This document shows, piece by piece, positions 7,099 to 13,313 of a stretch of 13,313 nucleotides of DNA. Every line of letters begins with the position of its first letter. Positions within the stretch are counted from its first letter, which is position 1. Position numbers and translations under genes: made by a program. The stretch comes from an uncultured Bacteroidota bacterium (GTDB lineage: Bacteria > Bacteroidota > Bacteroidia > UKL13-3): positions 1 to 13,313 of the forward strand of contig CAIUEQ010000372.1 in assembly GCA_903898215.1 (NCBI GenBank), in the 5' to 3' direction. The notes below the pieces were generated by a model that was not told where the DNA came from, ran no database searches, and saw only the letters and a program-made list of their open reading frames with translations.

Positions 7099-7611
7099 AT
7101 GAACAAACAATTTCTGTTAAACAATATCATCAAAGAAATGAAGATCGTGCGCAGACTTTCAACTAAGATCGCTGCCGATCAAATTAATTTCAGACCAAAA
7201 GAAGGAATGCGCAGTTCATTGGAATTGCTGCAATACTTAAGTTCGGCCGGAACAGGAATGATTTTATTTTGGTATAGAAATGACAATTCAGATTTCAGAA
7301 CTTTTTTTGGTGGATTGAGAGAACAAAATCAAACTGTTACACACGTTAATTTTATTTCGGTGATGGATGAACAAATAAAATTAGTAACGGAACTATTTGA
7401 TAATATTTCTGAAGAAGACCTATTAACTAAAGAAGTAGACCAACCATCAGGCGAAAAAATATTGTTGGGAGACGCAATCATAGCATCAAGCATTAAATGG
7501 CTTACAGCTTATAAAATGCAGTTATTTATCAATATTAAATTAAGTTCGGAAGAAAAATTAACCACTCCCGACCTTTGGAGATTGACTGATATTGAGACTT
7601 CAGCAAATTAA
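7099..7611 (+). CDS. Putative DinB-like four-helix protein
   Basis: The 170-residue protein is predicted to be soluble and mostly helical, without signal peptide or membrane segment. The pattern of an N-terminal amphipathic helix (LLNNIIKEMKIVRRLSTKI), a 'INFRPKEGMRSSLELLQYLSS' segment, a long middle helix (VMDEQIKLVTELFDNISEEDL) and a last helix before KWLTAYKMQLFINIK resembles DinB/DUF664-type bundles of Bacteroidota. The metal-binding His triad of classical DinB proteins is not seen: the usual 'HL' after the second helix is replaced by YLSSAG, and the only His is in VTHVNF. Some members bind no metal. The start ATG is the first in frame, preceded by A-rich sequence. No function can be assigned, and the family call is moderate. 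Confidence 0.65.
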   Translation: MNKQFLLNNIIKEMKIVRRLSTKIAADQINFRPKEGMRSSLELLQYLSSAGTGMILFWYRNDNSDFRTFFGGLREQNQTVTHVNFISVMDEQIKLVTELFDNISEEDLLTKEVDQPSGEKILLGDAIIASSIKWLTAYKMQLFINIKLSSEEKLTTPDLWRLTDIETSAN

Positions 7612-7701
7612 ATTAGCAATTCTTTTTGAAGAATTATCGTCAAACAACATATTTATGTTATGTTTGAAGATTCAATAAGTAGCCAGCTTAAAAAATAATA
7701 T

Positions 7702-8028
7702 ATGAGAGACGCAGGAATGTATGTACAACTTTGGAAAAAATATCTTCCGGTTATCAGATTACTTTTAAAGAAAACTGAAGCTGGTCCTCAAACGCTTCAA
7801 TTGTATAAACATGAGTTTGAATCAACCGGTGCTAGAAATAAATCAGGTTATATTTTTTCTCTCGAATTGGTGAATGGAAAACCAATTAATAAATCAAACA
7901 AAACTGCAGTTTCAAATGACATGTGGTTAGCGTTAACTGAAAACCCAACGATAGCTGATTGGCTAAAAGATCAAAGCATAAAAGTAAGCGTTAATCGTGC
8001 TTGCGAATTGACAATGCAAAAAATATAA
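7702..8028 (+). CDS. Conserved hypothetical protein, 108 residues
   Basis: This small soluble basic protein begins MRDAGMYVQLWKKYLPVIRLLLKK and has no signal peptide, cysteine-rich site or recognisable catalytic motif. The N-terminal helix YVQLWKKYLPVIRLLLKKTE is followed by a probable strand-rich middle (YIFSLELVNGKPIN) and a helix (NDMWLALTENPTIADWLKD). It resembles small hypothetical proteins of Bacteroidota that begin MYVQLWKK, which would favour the second ATG at 7717. The first ATG at 7702 is reported because it has an A-rich upstream stretch, while at 7717 an AGGA sits too close to the start. It is 90 bp after the preceding gene and followed by a strong hairpin with T-run, so it may share a transcript with that gene. 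Function unknown. Confidence 0.7.
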   Translation: MRDAGMYVQLWKKYLPVIRLLLKKTEAGPQTLQLYKHEFESTGARNKSGYIFSLELVNGKPINKSNKTAVSNDMWLALTENPTIADWLKDQSIKVSVNRACELTMQKI

Positions 8029-8095
8029 CAGAACAGTAGATTTCAACTACAAAAAAATAATTCATAGAAGTATGAGTTATTATCAAAAAAACATT

Positions 8096-8150
8096 GCCAC
8101 AGATTACACAGATTATTATTTAAAAAAATCTGTGTAATCCGTGGCTTTTT
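8096..8150 (+). terminator. Large hairpin with T-run, repeat-derived, likely terminator
   Basis: Arms GCCACAGATTACACAGATT (8096-8114) and AATCTGTGTAATCCGTGGC (8127-8145) pair at 18 of 19 positions around a 12-nt loop, followed by five T. The sequence is of the 'CACAGATTACACAGATT' intergenic type common in Bacteroidota genomes. It lies 67 bp past the end of the preceding plus-strand gene and could terminate it. Confidence 0.65.
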
Positions 8151-8183
8151 AATGTGCAATAAGTTCAATTTAGATTTATTTCA

Positions 8184-8272
8184 TTGCGTACTTTGCGCTA
8201 TACTTTGCGTCCTTAGCGTTAAAAAATATTTAACCGTAAGGCTCGCAGAGAAAAAAAACGCAAAGTACACAA
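8184..8272. repeat. Nested palindromic CTTTGCG/CGCAAAG element
   Basis: Outer arms TTGCGTACTTTGCG (8184-8197) and CGCAAAGTACACAA (8259-8272) pair at 13 of 14 positions. Inner arms CCTTAGCGTTAAA (8211-8223) and TTTAACCGTAAGG (8229-8241) pair at 11 of 13. The word CTTTGCG occurs twice on the left side. This is a common Bacteroidota intergenic repeat. Together with the hairpin at 8096 it fills the gap between the convergent genes ending at 8028 and 8337. The remaining bases up to 8336 show nothing further. Confidence 0.7.
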
Positions 8273-8336
8273 GGATAAATAAATCCCGGTTTTTAGCAAT
8301 AAAATAATTAATCAAATAAATTTTTGCAATGCTAAT

Positions 8337-9209
8337 TTATGCGATCTTAAAACATCTCATACTTATCGAGCCCATTTCAATTCCTTCGTATACAAAATTG
8401 ACCTCTTCATTTTTTTGTTGCAATGCTGCAGCATATAGCATTGGTAAATAATGTTCGTTTGTTGGAACTGAAAGCATTGCCGACTTTCCTATCTTCTCAT
8501 AATTAATTAAATCGGTATGGTCTCTTTTTATAAGATCTGATTTAACTTTTTCATCAAACTCTACACTCCAATCATATTTTACATTTGGGTCATCCCAGCT
8601 AACTCTTCCAAGATTGTGAACGATATTTCCGCTTCCAACAATTAATAACCCTTTGCTGCGAAGTGCATTTAATTCTTTTGCTAAATCATAATGCCATTGT
8701 GCACTTTTAGCATAATCTAAACTCATTTGAAAAACGGGAATATCCGCTTTTGGATACATGTGTTTTAAAACTGTCCATGCACCATGATCCAAACCCCAAT
8801 CGTGATCATCCTGAACTGTTGTTGATTTTACTTGTTGAATTACTTGTTTGGCAAATTCAGGAGAACCGAGAGCAGGATATTCAACAGCAAATAATTCTTT
8901 TGGAAATCCGCCAAAATCATGAATGGTTTTAGGAGCCAACATCGAAGTAACATAAGTTCCTTTTGTTTGCCAATGTGCTGATACAACAAGAATGGCTTTG
9001 GGAGTTGGAATTCCTATTACAGATTTTGATAACGCTTTTGTAAACGTATTATCATACAAAGCATTCATCGGATTACCATGCCCAATAAAAAATGCCGGCA
9101 TCCGATAAGAATTTTCATTTTCTAAAACACTATTTCCAAAACTTTTTAAGTCAATCATACTTGAAGCTATTAATATTCCTGCAGATTTTATGAAGTCATT
9201 GCGTTTCAT
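8337..9209 (-). CDS. ygiD: 4,5-DOPA-type extradiol dioxygenase (LigB superfamily, YgiD-like)
   Basis: The enzyme class cleaves catechol rings next to the hydroxyls; E. coli YgiD acts on L-DOPA. Likeness to YgiD runs along the whole chain: RMPAFFIGHGNPMN at 36-49, VVSAHW at 75-80, TIHDFGGFP at 95-103, WGLDHGAWTVLKHMYP at 138-153, GSGNIVHNLG at 192-201, EHYLPMLYA at 252-260 and EGIEMGSISM at 275-284. Metal-ligand candidates are His44, His79 and His253, with His142 and His198 also conserved. Compared with YgiD (~270 residues), the N-terminus carries an extension of ~20 residues, MKRNDFIKSAGILIASSM, that looks like a Tat-type signal (K-R-x-x-F-I-K then a hydrophobic stretch), so the enzyme may be exported. 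It is the last gene of the cluster, 8 bp after the FMN reductase. The substrate is not known; the cluster points to an aromatic or quinol compound. Confidence 0.92.
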   Translation of the reverse strand: MKRNDFIKSAGILIASSMIDLKSFGNSVLENENSYRMPAFFIGHGNPMNALYDNTFTKALSKSVIGIPTPKAILVVSAHWQTKGTYVTSMLAPKTIHDFGGFPKELFAVEYPALGSPEFAKQVIQQVKSTTVQDDHDWGLDHGAWTVLKHMYPKADIPVFQMSLDYAKSAQWHYDLAKELNALRSKGLLIVGSGNIVHNLGRVSWDDPNVKYDWSVEFDEKVKSDLIKRDHTDLINYEKIGKSAMLSVPTNEHYLPMLYAAALQQKNEEVNFVYEGIEMGSISMRCFKIA

Positions 9210-9217
9210 TGCAAAAG

Positions 9218-9778
9218 TTATTGCAAAACTAATTTATGTTGATGTAAAGCTTCTGCAAGCCATAAATATTCTGTCAGAAAATTTTCAATATTTCTTGTAA
9301 AAGATTCATCCACTAAATTTCCATCTACATCAAATTTCTTATCTACTTGTGGGGTAACTAACATTTGAGGAGCAGGAACTCCAAACAAAGCACAAACCAA
9401 TTGTTGCATTTGCATAGCAGTTCTAATTCCTCCAAATAAACCATCGGATGCTGTAACAATTCCAATAGCTTTTTTCATATAAGTGGTTTTCGGAAAATGA
9501 TCTATCAAATTCTTCATTGCTGATGAATAGCTTCCATTGTATTCCGGAGAAACAAAAACAAAAGCATCGGCATCAAACATTTTTTTTCGGAGTGAATGAA
9601 ATTCTTCTGGAGTTTTTTCTTCTGTTACAAAAGGCATTTCAAGTTCCGGTAAATGATGTTCTCTTAAATCAATTAATTCGATTGAATATTTTGATTGAAG
9701 TTGTTGTTGTAAGTGTAATGCAACTCTATGTGTTAAACTGTTTTTTCTGGCGCTACCAGATATGATTACTATATTCAT
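9218..9778 (-). CDS. NAD(P)H-dependent FMN reductase / quinone-azo reductase family
   Basis: The 186-residue cytosolic flavodoxin-fold protein should reduce FMN, quinones or azo compounds with NAD(P)H. The FMN phosphate loop is G8-SARKNS-14 at the end of the first strand (MNIVIISGSAR). The second flavin-contact motif is SPEYNGSYSSAMKNLIDHF at 77-95, and GIVTASDGLFGGIRT at 106-120 forms the third loop. Length and order match the FMN_red family (YieF/ChrR-like). It lies between a pirin gene (9 bp) and the dioxygenase gene (8 bp), so the three are almost certainly cotranscribed. Two-electron quinone reduction would produce hydroquinones that a ring-cleavage dioxygenase could act on; that link is inference. 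Confidence 0.92.
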   Translation of the reverse strand: MNIVIISGSARKNSLTHRVALHLQQQLQSKYSIELIDLREHHLPELEMPFVTEEKTPEEFHSLRKKMFDADAFVFVSPEYNGSYSSAMKNLIDHFPKTTYMKKAIGIVTASDGLFGGIRTAMQMQQLVCALFGVPAPQMLVTPQVDKKFDVDGNLVDESFTRNIENFLTEYLWLAEALHQHKLVLQ

Positions 9779-9787
9779 TTTTAATTT

Positions 9788-10645
9788 TTAAAAATCTAAA
9801 CTTCCCATTTTCCCTTGTTCGTAATCAAGTATTGCTTGTTTAATTTCTTCGGGAGAAGTCATTACAAACGGACCGTAATTTACCATTGGCTCATTGATTG
9901 GCTCTCCGGCAAGAAATAATAATTTCCCTTTTTCTAACGATTGAAATTGAATTTCCTCTCCATCATTTTTAAATTCAATCATGCTTAATTTCACAATTTC
10001 ACTTTTCTCAAATTTAAGTCTTCCTTCAAGCAAATAAATTAATGCATTTTGATTTGAAGGAACAGGAAAATTAAAATTTGCATCTTTTTCAAAATCCACC
10101 ATCATGGCTGTGATATTTGTAAATGTAGATGCCGGACCATTTATGTTTTTAAATTCCCCTGCTACAAGTTTGATATGAATTTTATTTTCATCTTCAAAAA
10201 ATTCAGGAATTATTGATGATGGAATATCCTGATATTTTGGAGAAGTCATTTTATGCTTACTTGGAAGATTAATCCAAAGCTGAATAATCTCGATCGTCCC
10301 TCCTTCTTCTGAAAATTTTTCGGAAGGACCTTCACTATGAATGACTCCACTTCCTGCAGTCATCCATTGCACATCACCTGCTTGTAAAAAACCTTCGTTT
10401 CCCATCGAATCACGATGATGCATTTTGCCATTGAAAATAAAAGTTACCGGTTCAAATCCACGATGAGGATGGGGACCTAAACGATTTTTATATTCTCCCG
10501 GTTTATATTGGTCGGGCCCGGCATGATGGAGCAGAATAAAAGGACTTACCTGCTCCAAATCTTGCGAAGGCAATGGTTGTTTAACACGCATGTTTCCCAT
10601 TTGAAATTCATGCGCATAAGTTATTTGATTAATAGATCTGAGCAT
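9788..10645 (-). CDS. Pirin family protein, long type (C-terminal pirin domain present)
   Basis: Pirins are bicupin metal proteins; bacterial members can act as quercetin 2,3-dioxygenases, others as regulators. Numbered from the ATG at 10645, the first cupin holds the metal ligands His59, His61 (RLGPHPHRGFEPVTF), His103 and Glu105 (GSGVIHSEGP), as in human pirin. The second cupin (~150-280) includes NALIYLLEGRL and ends with PFVMTSPEEIKQAILDYEQG, a signature of the long pirin type. The frame extends to a TTG at 10651, but the ATG two codons later is the ordinary start. It sits 15 bp after the cytosolic yceI gene and 9 bp before the FMN reductase. A second, shorter pirin lies two genes upstream. 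Confidence 0.93.
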   Translation of the reverse strand: MLRSINQITYAHEFQMGNMRVKQPLPSQDLEQVSPFILLHHAGPDQYKPGEYKNRLGPHPHRGFEPVTFIFNGKMHHRDSMGNEGFLQAGDVQWMTAGSGVIHSEGPSEKFSEEGGTIEIIQLWINLPSKHKMTSPKYQDIPSSIIPEFFEDENKIHIKLVAGEFKNINGPASTFTNITAMMVDFEKDANFNFPVPSNQNALIYLLEGRLKFEKSEIVKLSMIEFKNDGEEIQFQSLEKGKLLFLAGEPINEPMVNYGPFVMTSPEEIKQAILDYEQGKMGSLDF

Positions 10646-10660
10646 TTTCAACTCAAAAAA

Positions 10661-11215
10661 TTAAGCTTGTTTTGCTAATTGAATATTCAAATTCAATTTC
10701 ACTTCTTCCCCTAACATTGCACTACCTGTTTCGGTAATTGCATCCCATTTTAAATCGAAATCTTTGCGGTTAATTTTTCCGTTGATTTCAAATCCTGCTT
10801 TTGTATTTCCCCATGGATCGTTTGCAATACCAGCATATTCAACAGACAATTCAATGCTTTTAGTAATATTACGGATAGTGATATCTCCAACTAATTTGAA
10901 ATCATTTCCGCTAACTTTTTGAAAAGAAGTTGAAGTGAAAGATAAATGAGGATAAGTTTCTGCATTAAAGAAATCATCAGCTTTTAAATGTCCGTCACGT
11001 TGTTCGCTGTTTGTATTAATACTATTTACTTCAGCTGTAAATTTAATTGTTGCATCACTAAAGTCATCACTTGGTGAATCAATTGAACCTTCAAATTTAT
11101 CGAACTTTCCTGTAACGTTTGTTACTAATAAGTGGCGTACTTTAAAACCGATCTCACTATGTGAAGCATCGATTACCCATGTTCCTTTTGCAGATGTTGC
11201 TGTTGCTGTTGTCAT
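10661..11215 (-). CDS. YceI family protein, no signal peptide
   Basis: YceI proteins form a lipocalin-like beta barrel; the Thermus homologue binds a polyisoprenoid chain. This 184-residue member shows WVIDASHSEIGFKVRHLLVTN-type opening strands at ~13-33, GHLKADDFFNAETYP at 75-89, GDITIRNITKSIEL at 110-123 and INRKDFDLKWD at 148-158. It starts MTTATATSAKGTW and has no signal peptide, unlike the exported paralogue encoded at 12053-12664, so it probably acts in the cytosol. It is 33 bp after the short pirin gene and 15 bp before the long pirin gene. Its ligand is unknown; a quinone or isoprenoid would fit both family and neighbours. Confidence 0.92.
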   Translation of the reverse strand: MTTATATSAKGTWVIDASHSEIGFKVRHLLVTNVTGKFDKFEGSIDSPSDDFSDATIKFTAEVNSINTNSEQRDGHLKADDFFNAETYPHLSFTSTSFQKVSGNDFKLVGDITIRNITKSIELSVEYAGIANDPWGNTKAGFEINGKINRKDFDLKWDAITETGSAMLGEEVKLNLNIQLAKQA

Positions 11216-11248
11216 AATTATATATTTTTTATTTAAATATTTTTGATA

Positions 11249-11965
11249 TTAAATAGCCATTGGAATATCCATTATAAGAATCTGTGCATCGGTATCGGCT
11301 TTGATACTGATACTTTGAATAGCTGAAATCCCAATAGCATCCCTTTTGTTTAATTTTTGATTATTTATAGTTGCGCTGCCTTCAATAACGAATACATACA
11401 CACCGTTTCCTGGTTTTTTTATTTGATAAGTTGTTTCAAAATCTTTGTTAAAGTTGGCTAAACTAAACCATGCATCTTGATGAATATTTAATCCTTCGTC
11501 TTCTCCCATTGGAGAAACTATTTGTTGAAATTTATTGATGCGGTCTTTTACTTCAAATGTTTTTTGGTCATATCTAGGTGTAACATTTTTCTTATTTGGG
11601 AATATCCAAATTTGAAAAAGCTTCAAATCCATTTCAGCATTTGCATTTTCTTCCGAATGATAAATTCCTGTTCCGGCACTCATCACTTGCACATCACCTG
11701 AGTTAATTATACCAGAGTTTCCCATACTGTCTTTATGATGTACTCCACCGTAAATTGGTATGGTAATAATTTCCATATTATCATGAGGATGCATGCCAAA
11801 ACCCATTCCACCTTCGATGGTGTCATCGTTTAACACCCTTAATACACCGAAGTGAACTTTTTCGGGATCGTGATAATTTGCAAAACTAAATGAGTGAAAA
11901 GTATCCAACCATCCATGTTGTGCATGTCCGCGTTGTTCTGCTTTATGAATTATAAAATTGGACAT
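11249..11965 (-). CDS. Pirin family protein, YhhW-like (quercetin 2,3-dioxygenase type)
   Basis: E. coli YhhW, a cupin quercetinase, is the closest match I recognise, with the same opening (KAEQRGHAQHGWLDTFHSFS at 8-27) and the same ~235-residue length. Metal ligands are His59, His61 (GFGMHPHDNMEI), His103 and Glu105 (GTGIYHSEEN). DSMGNSG at 79-85 and PRYDQKTFE at ~134-142 are further family marks, and ILIMDIPM closes the chain. It is the first gene after the strong hairpin at 11980-12013 and thus probably first in the distal five-gene unit. The physiological substrate is not known; this type of pirin has also been proposed to handle electrophilic flavonoids. Confidence 0.94.
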   Translation of the reverse strand: MSNFIIHKAEQRGHAQHGWLDTFHSFSFANYHDPEKVHFGVLRVLNDDTIEGGMGFGMHPHDNMEIITIPIYGGVHHKDSMGNSGIINSGDVQVMSAGTGIYHSEENANAEMDLKLFQIWIFPNKKNVTPRYDQKTFEVKDRINKFQQIVSPMGEDEGLNIHQDAWFSLANFNKDFETTYQIKKPGNGVYVFVIEGSATINNQKLNKRDAIGISAIQSISIKADTDAQILIMDIPMAI

Positions 11966-11979
11966 TGACTTAAGCTTTT

Positions 11980-12013
11980 AAAACTGTCTGAGAAAAATTC
12001 CTCAGACAGTTTT
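11980..12013 (-). terminator. Strong hairpin inside the seven-gene cluster, terminator or attenuator
   Basis: AAAACTGTCTGAG (11980-11992) and CTCAGACAGTTTT (12001-12013) are perfect 13-bp arms with an 8-nt loop. On the minus strand a short U-run (TTTT) closes the stem. It sits between the exported yceI and the short pirin, in the largest gap of the cluster (87 bp). Only 14 bp separate it from the pirin start, which leaves little room for a new promoter, so partial read-through is possible. Confidence 0.75.
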
Positions 12014-12052
12014 GGTGTAATTATTTAATTTAATTGGTTAGATAAAAAGAAA

Positions 12053-12664
12053 TTATTTTGAGGCAACAATTCTAACTTTCAAGTTAAATTCATCATTGAT
12101 AGCTTTGTCGCCAATGTTATCAATAAATGATTTTGAACCATATTTAATTCCAAAATTTGTGCGGTTAATATTTATTTCTGCATTAGCAACAACTTCAGTT
12201 TTACCAATTACAATAATTGCAGGAAATGTAACTTCTTTGGTAATTCCTTTAATAGTAATATCTGCAGTAACGTTATAATTTTCTGCTCCTTTTTTATCAG
12301 AGATCGTTACCACTTTTTTAATTACTAAAGTTGCTTTAGGAAAAGTTGTAGTACCAAAGAAATCATCCGATTTCAAATGACCAACTAATTTATCGTGGTA
12401 TTCACCTTGCATATCTGTATTATCGATGGTTGTCATATCAACGTCAACGTTACCGCCAATAATGTTTGCACCTTCAAGTGTTATTGTTCCACCTAAAATT
12501 TTAACAGTTCCTTCATGCTTACCTGTTACTTTTTCTGCATGCCATTTCATTGTACTTTTTGTAGGATCAACTTTTTGAGTTTCTGATTTTGAACCTTTTG
12601 GTCCACCTGCAATTACTGACAATCCCATTGCAGCAAAAGCTAAAATTAATAGTGATTTTTTCAT
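12053..12664 (-). CDS. Exported YceI family protein
   Basis: The 203-residue protein starts MKKSLLILAFAAMGLSVIAG, a clear Sec signal peptide with likely cleavage near Gly20, placing it in the periplasm. The YceI barrel follows: DPTKSTMKWHAEKVTGKHEG at 33-52, GEYHDKLVGHLKSDDFFGT at 87-105, ADITIKGITKEVTFP at 134-148 and INRTNFGIKYGSKSF at 166-180, ending DKAINDEFNLKV. Family members bind long isoprenoid or lipid-like chains. It directly follows marR (36 bp) and ends before the strong hairpin, so marR and this gene are the surely coregulated pair. It is paralogous to the yceI gene at 10661-11215 but has diverged well, so the pair is not a recent duplication. Confidence 0.94.
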   Translation of the reverse strand: MKKSLLILAFAAMGLSVIAGGPKGSKSETQKVDPTKSTMKWHAEKVTGKHEGTVKILGGTITLEGANIIGGNVDVDMTTIDNTDMQGEYHDKLVGHLKSDDFFGTTTFPKATLVIKKVVTISDKKGAENYNVTADITIKGITKEVTFPAIIVIGKTEVVANAEININRTNFGIKYGSKSFIDNIGDKAINDEFNLKVRIVASK

Positions 12665-12700
12665 TTGTTTTTTGTTTTATTTATTTGTGATTATTTAATT

Positions 12701-13150
12701 TTATCCTCTAAGTTTATCAAGTATTCTACTTAATTCTTCAGCTTCAGCTTCTGTTATTTTGGAATAAGTATTCTCCATTGTATCGATTTCAGTATCAATT
12801 TTTTTAAGCAGTGTAAGCCCTTTTTCAGTAATTAAAATATCCACTTGCCTTCTATCAATTTTTGAGATTACTCGTTCAACTAATTTTTTCTCTGACAACT
12901 TATCTATCAATCTCGATGCATTTGAACTTCTATCAAGCATGCGCTCCTGAATTCCATTTATTGTAACAGGGTTTCCTTTTTGACCTCTCAAAATTCTCAT
13001 CACATTATATTGTTGAGGAGAAAGACCATGCTCTTTAAAAAATCTTTGTTGATTACAACTCAGCCAACCTGAGGTAAAAAAGATATTCAACACGGCTTTG
13101 TGTTTGGCACTTTTAAACTTTGATTGTTGTATTTCGTTTTCGAGTTTCAC
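12701..13150 (-). CDS. MarR family transcriptional regulator with a single cysteine
   Basis: From the GTG at 13150 the protein has 149 residues, the usual MarR size. Helical dimer regions (KFKSAKHKAVLNIFFTSGWL, ~11-30, and the C-terminal helix TEAEAEELSRILDKL) flank a winged helix: LSPQQYNVMRILRG at 43-56, recognition helix around SSNASRLIDKLSEKKL at 75-90 and wing DRRQVDILIT at 99-108. Cys32 is the only cysteine, so one-thiol sensing is possible. The frame reaches back to an ATG at 13192, but that ATG is part of the operator repeat and lies upstream of the -7 element TATATTTG, and so probably of the transcription start. GTG-KLENEIQQ also matches the usual start of this subfamily. It heads the cluster and probably represses itself and the genes behind it. 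Confidence 0.9.
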   Translation of the reverse strand: MKLENEIQQSKFKSAKHKAVLNIFFTSGWLSCNQQRFFKEHGLSPQQYNVMRILRGQKGNPVTINGIQERMLDRSSNASRLIDKLSEKKLVERVISKIDRRQVDILITEKGLTLLKKIDTEIDTMENTYSKITEAEAEELSRILDKLRG

Positions 13151-13173
13151 TATTATTGATTTGAGTACGGCAA

Positions 13174-13207
13174 CAAATATATGTACATACATTTAATGTA
13201 CATACAT
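13174..13207 (-). promoter_or_regulatory. marR promoter with tandem palindromic operator
   Basis: The 12-mer ATGTACATACAT occurs twice in direct orientation (13181-13192 and 13196-13207), 15 bp apart; each contains the 8-bp palindrome ATGTACAT. On the minus strand a perfect Bacteroidota -7 element TATATTTG spans 13181-13174, so the repeats fill the space between the -33 and -7 elements. A repressor bound here would block transcription. The adjacent MarR protein is the natural ligand, which is inference. Confidence 0.7.
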
Positions 13208-13284
13208 ATATTTATAACATGCTGATTACGTTAGAGTAAATTTTAATATGTGTACTCAGAACATAAGTAATAACAAACTTTTAA

Positions 13285-13313
13285 CCTTGTGTTTTTAACC
13301 ACAAAGTTCACCA
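13285..13313. repeat. Start of an AACCACAAAGTTCAC-type intergenic repeat, cut by the window edge
   Basis: TTAACCACAAAGTTCACCA (13295-13313) is the opening of a repeat type seen in many Bacteroidota gaps and related in style to the CGCAAAG element at 8184-8272. CCTTGTG (13285-13291) can pair with CACAAAG (13300-13306) at 6 of 7 positions. The rest lies outside the window. Between 13208 and 13284 nothing further is recognisable. Confidence 0.45.

Noticed and set aside
7618..7635. AATTCTT/AAGAATT hairpin after the DinB-like gene as a terminator
   Set aside because: The arms are only AT-rich 7-mers and no T-run follows, so termination is unlikely.
7099..8028. The two small plus-strand genes as pieces of one frameshifted gene
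   Set aside because: Each has its own start and plausible complete fold, and 90 bp of non-coding sequence separates them.
13151..13192. Upstream ATG start for marR
   Set aside because: The ATG lies within the operator repeat and upstream of the predicted transcription start.

Overview
The window looks like chromosomal DNA of a member of the Bacteroidota, probably an uncultivated or environmental lineage. The DNA is AT-rich and start codons are preceded by A-rich stretches rather than clear Shine-Dalgarno sites. The lipoprotein has a typical SSCKKD signal, and one promoter carries the Bacteroidota -7 element TAnnTTTG. The gaps hold the 'CGCAGAG', 'CTTTGCG', 'CACAGATTACACAGATT' and 'AACCACAAAGTTCAC' intergenic repeats common in this phylum. 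There is no tRNA, rRNA, CRISPR array, transposase or phage gene.

Layout: (1) 1-320, minus strand: the 5' part of an exported thioredoxin-like gene, cut by the window edge. (2) 321-668: a gap holding two tandem copies of a 69-bp unit. (3) 669-4202, plus strand: a full-length pyruvate:ferredoxin (flavodoxin) oxidoreductase, nifJ, followed by a hairpin terminator. (4) 4203-5956: a repeat-rich stretch around a minus-strand Fic-domain gene. The Fic motif has Gln in place of the catalytic His and Lys at the Doc-type position, and a 47-bp nested dyad lies in front of the gene. (5) 5957-7018, plus strand: a di-haem cytochrome c peroxidase lipoprotein with an FNR/CRP-type box 54 bp upstream. (6) 7099-8028, plus strand: a putative DinB-like protein and a small conserved hypothetical, followed by two large hairpin elements. 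(7) 8337-13150, minus strand: a seven-gene cluster in the order marR, exported yceI, pirin, cytosolic yceI, pirin, FMN reductase, 4,5-DOPA-type extradiol dioxygenase.

The last cluster is the most coherent system here. A MarR repressor with a single cysteine sits behind a tandem palindromic operator that covers its own promoter. The genes behind it encode a flavin reductase of the quinone/azo-reductase type, a LigB-type ring-cleavage enzyme, two cupin pirins and two YceI lipid-binding proteins. By analogy with quinone-responsive MarR regulons of Firmicutes (MhqR, YodB), this may be an aromatic or electrophile-stress island. That function is inference. A strong hairpin at 11980-12013 splits it into a proximal part (marR-yceI) and a distal part (five genes).
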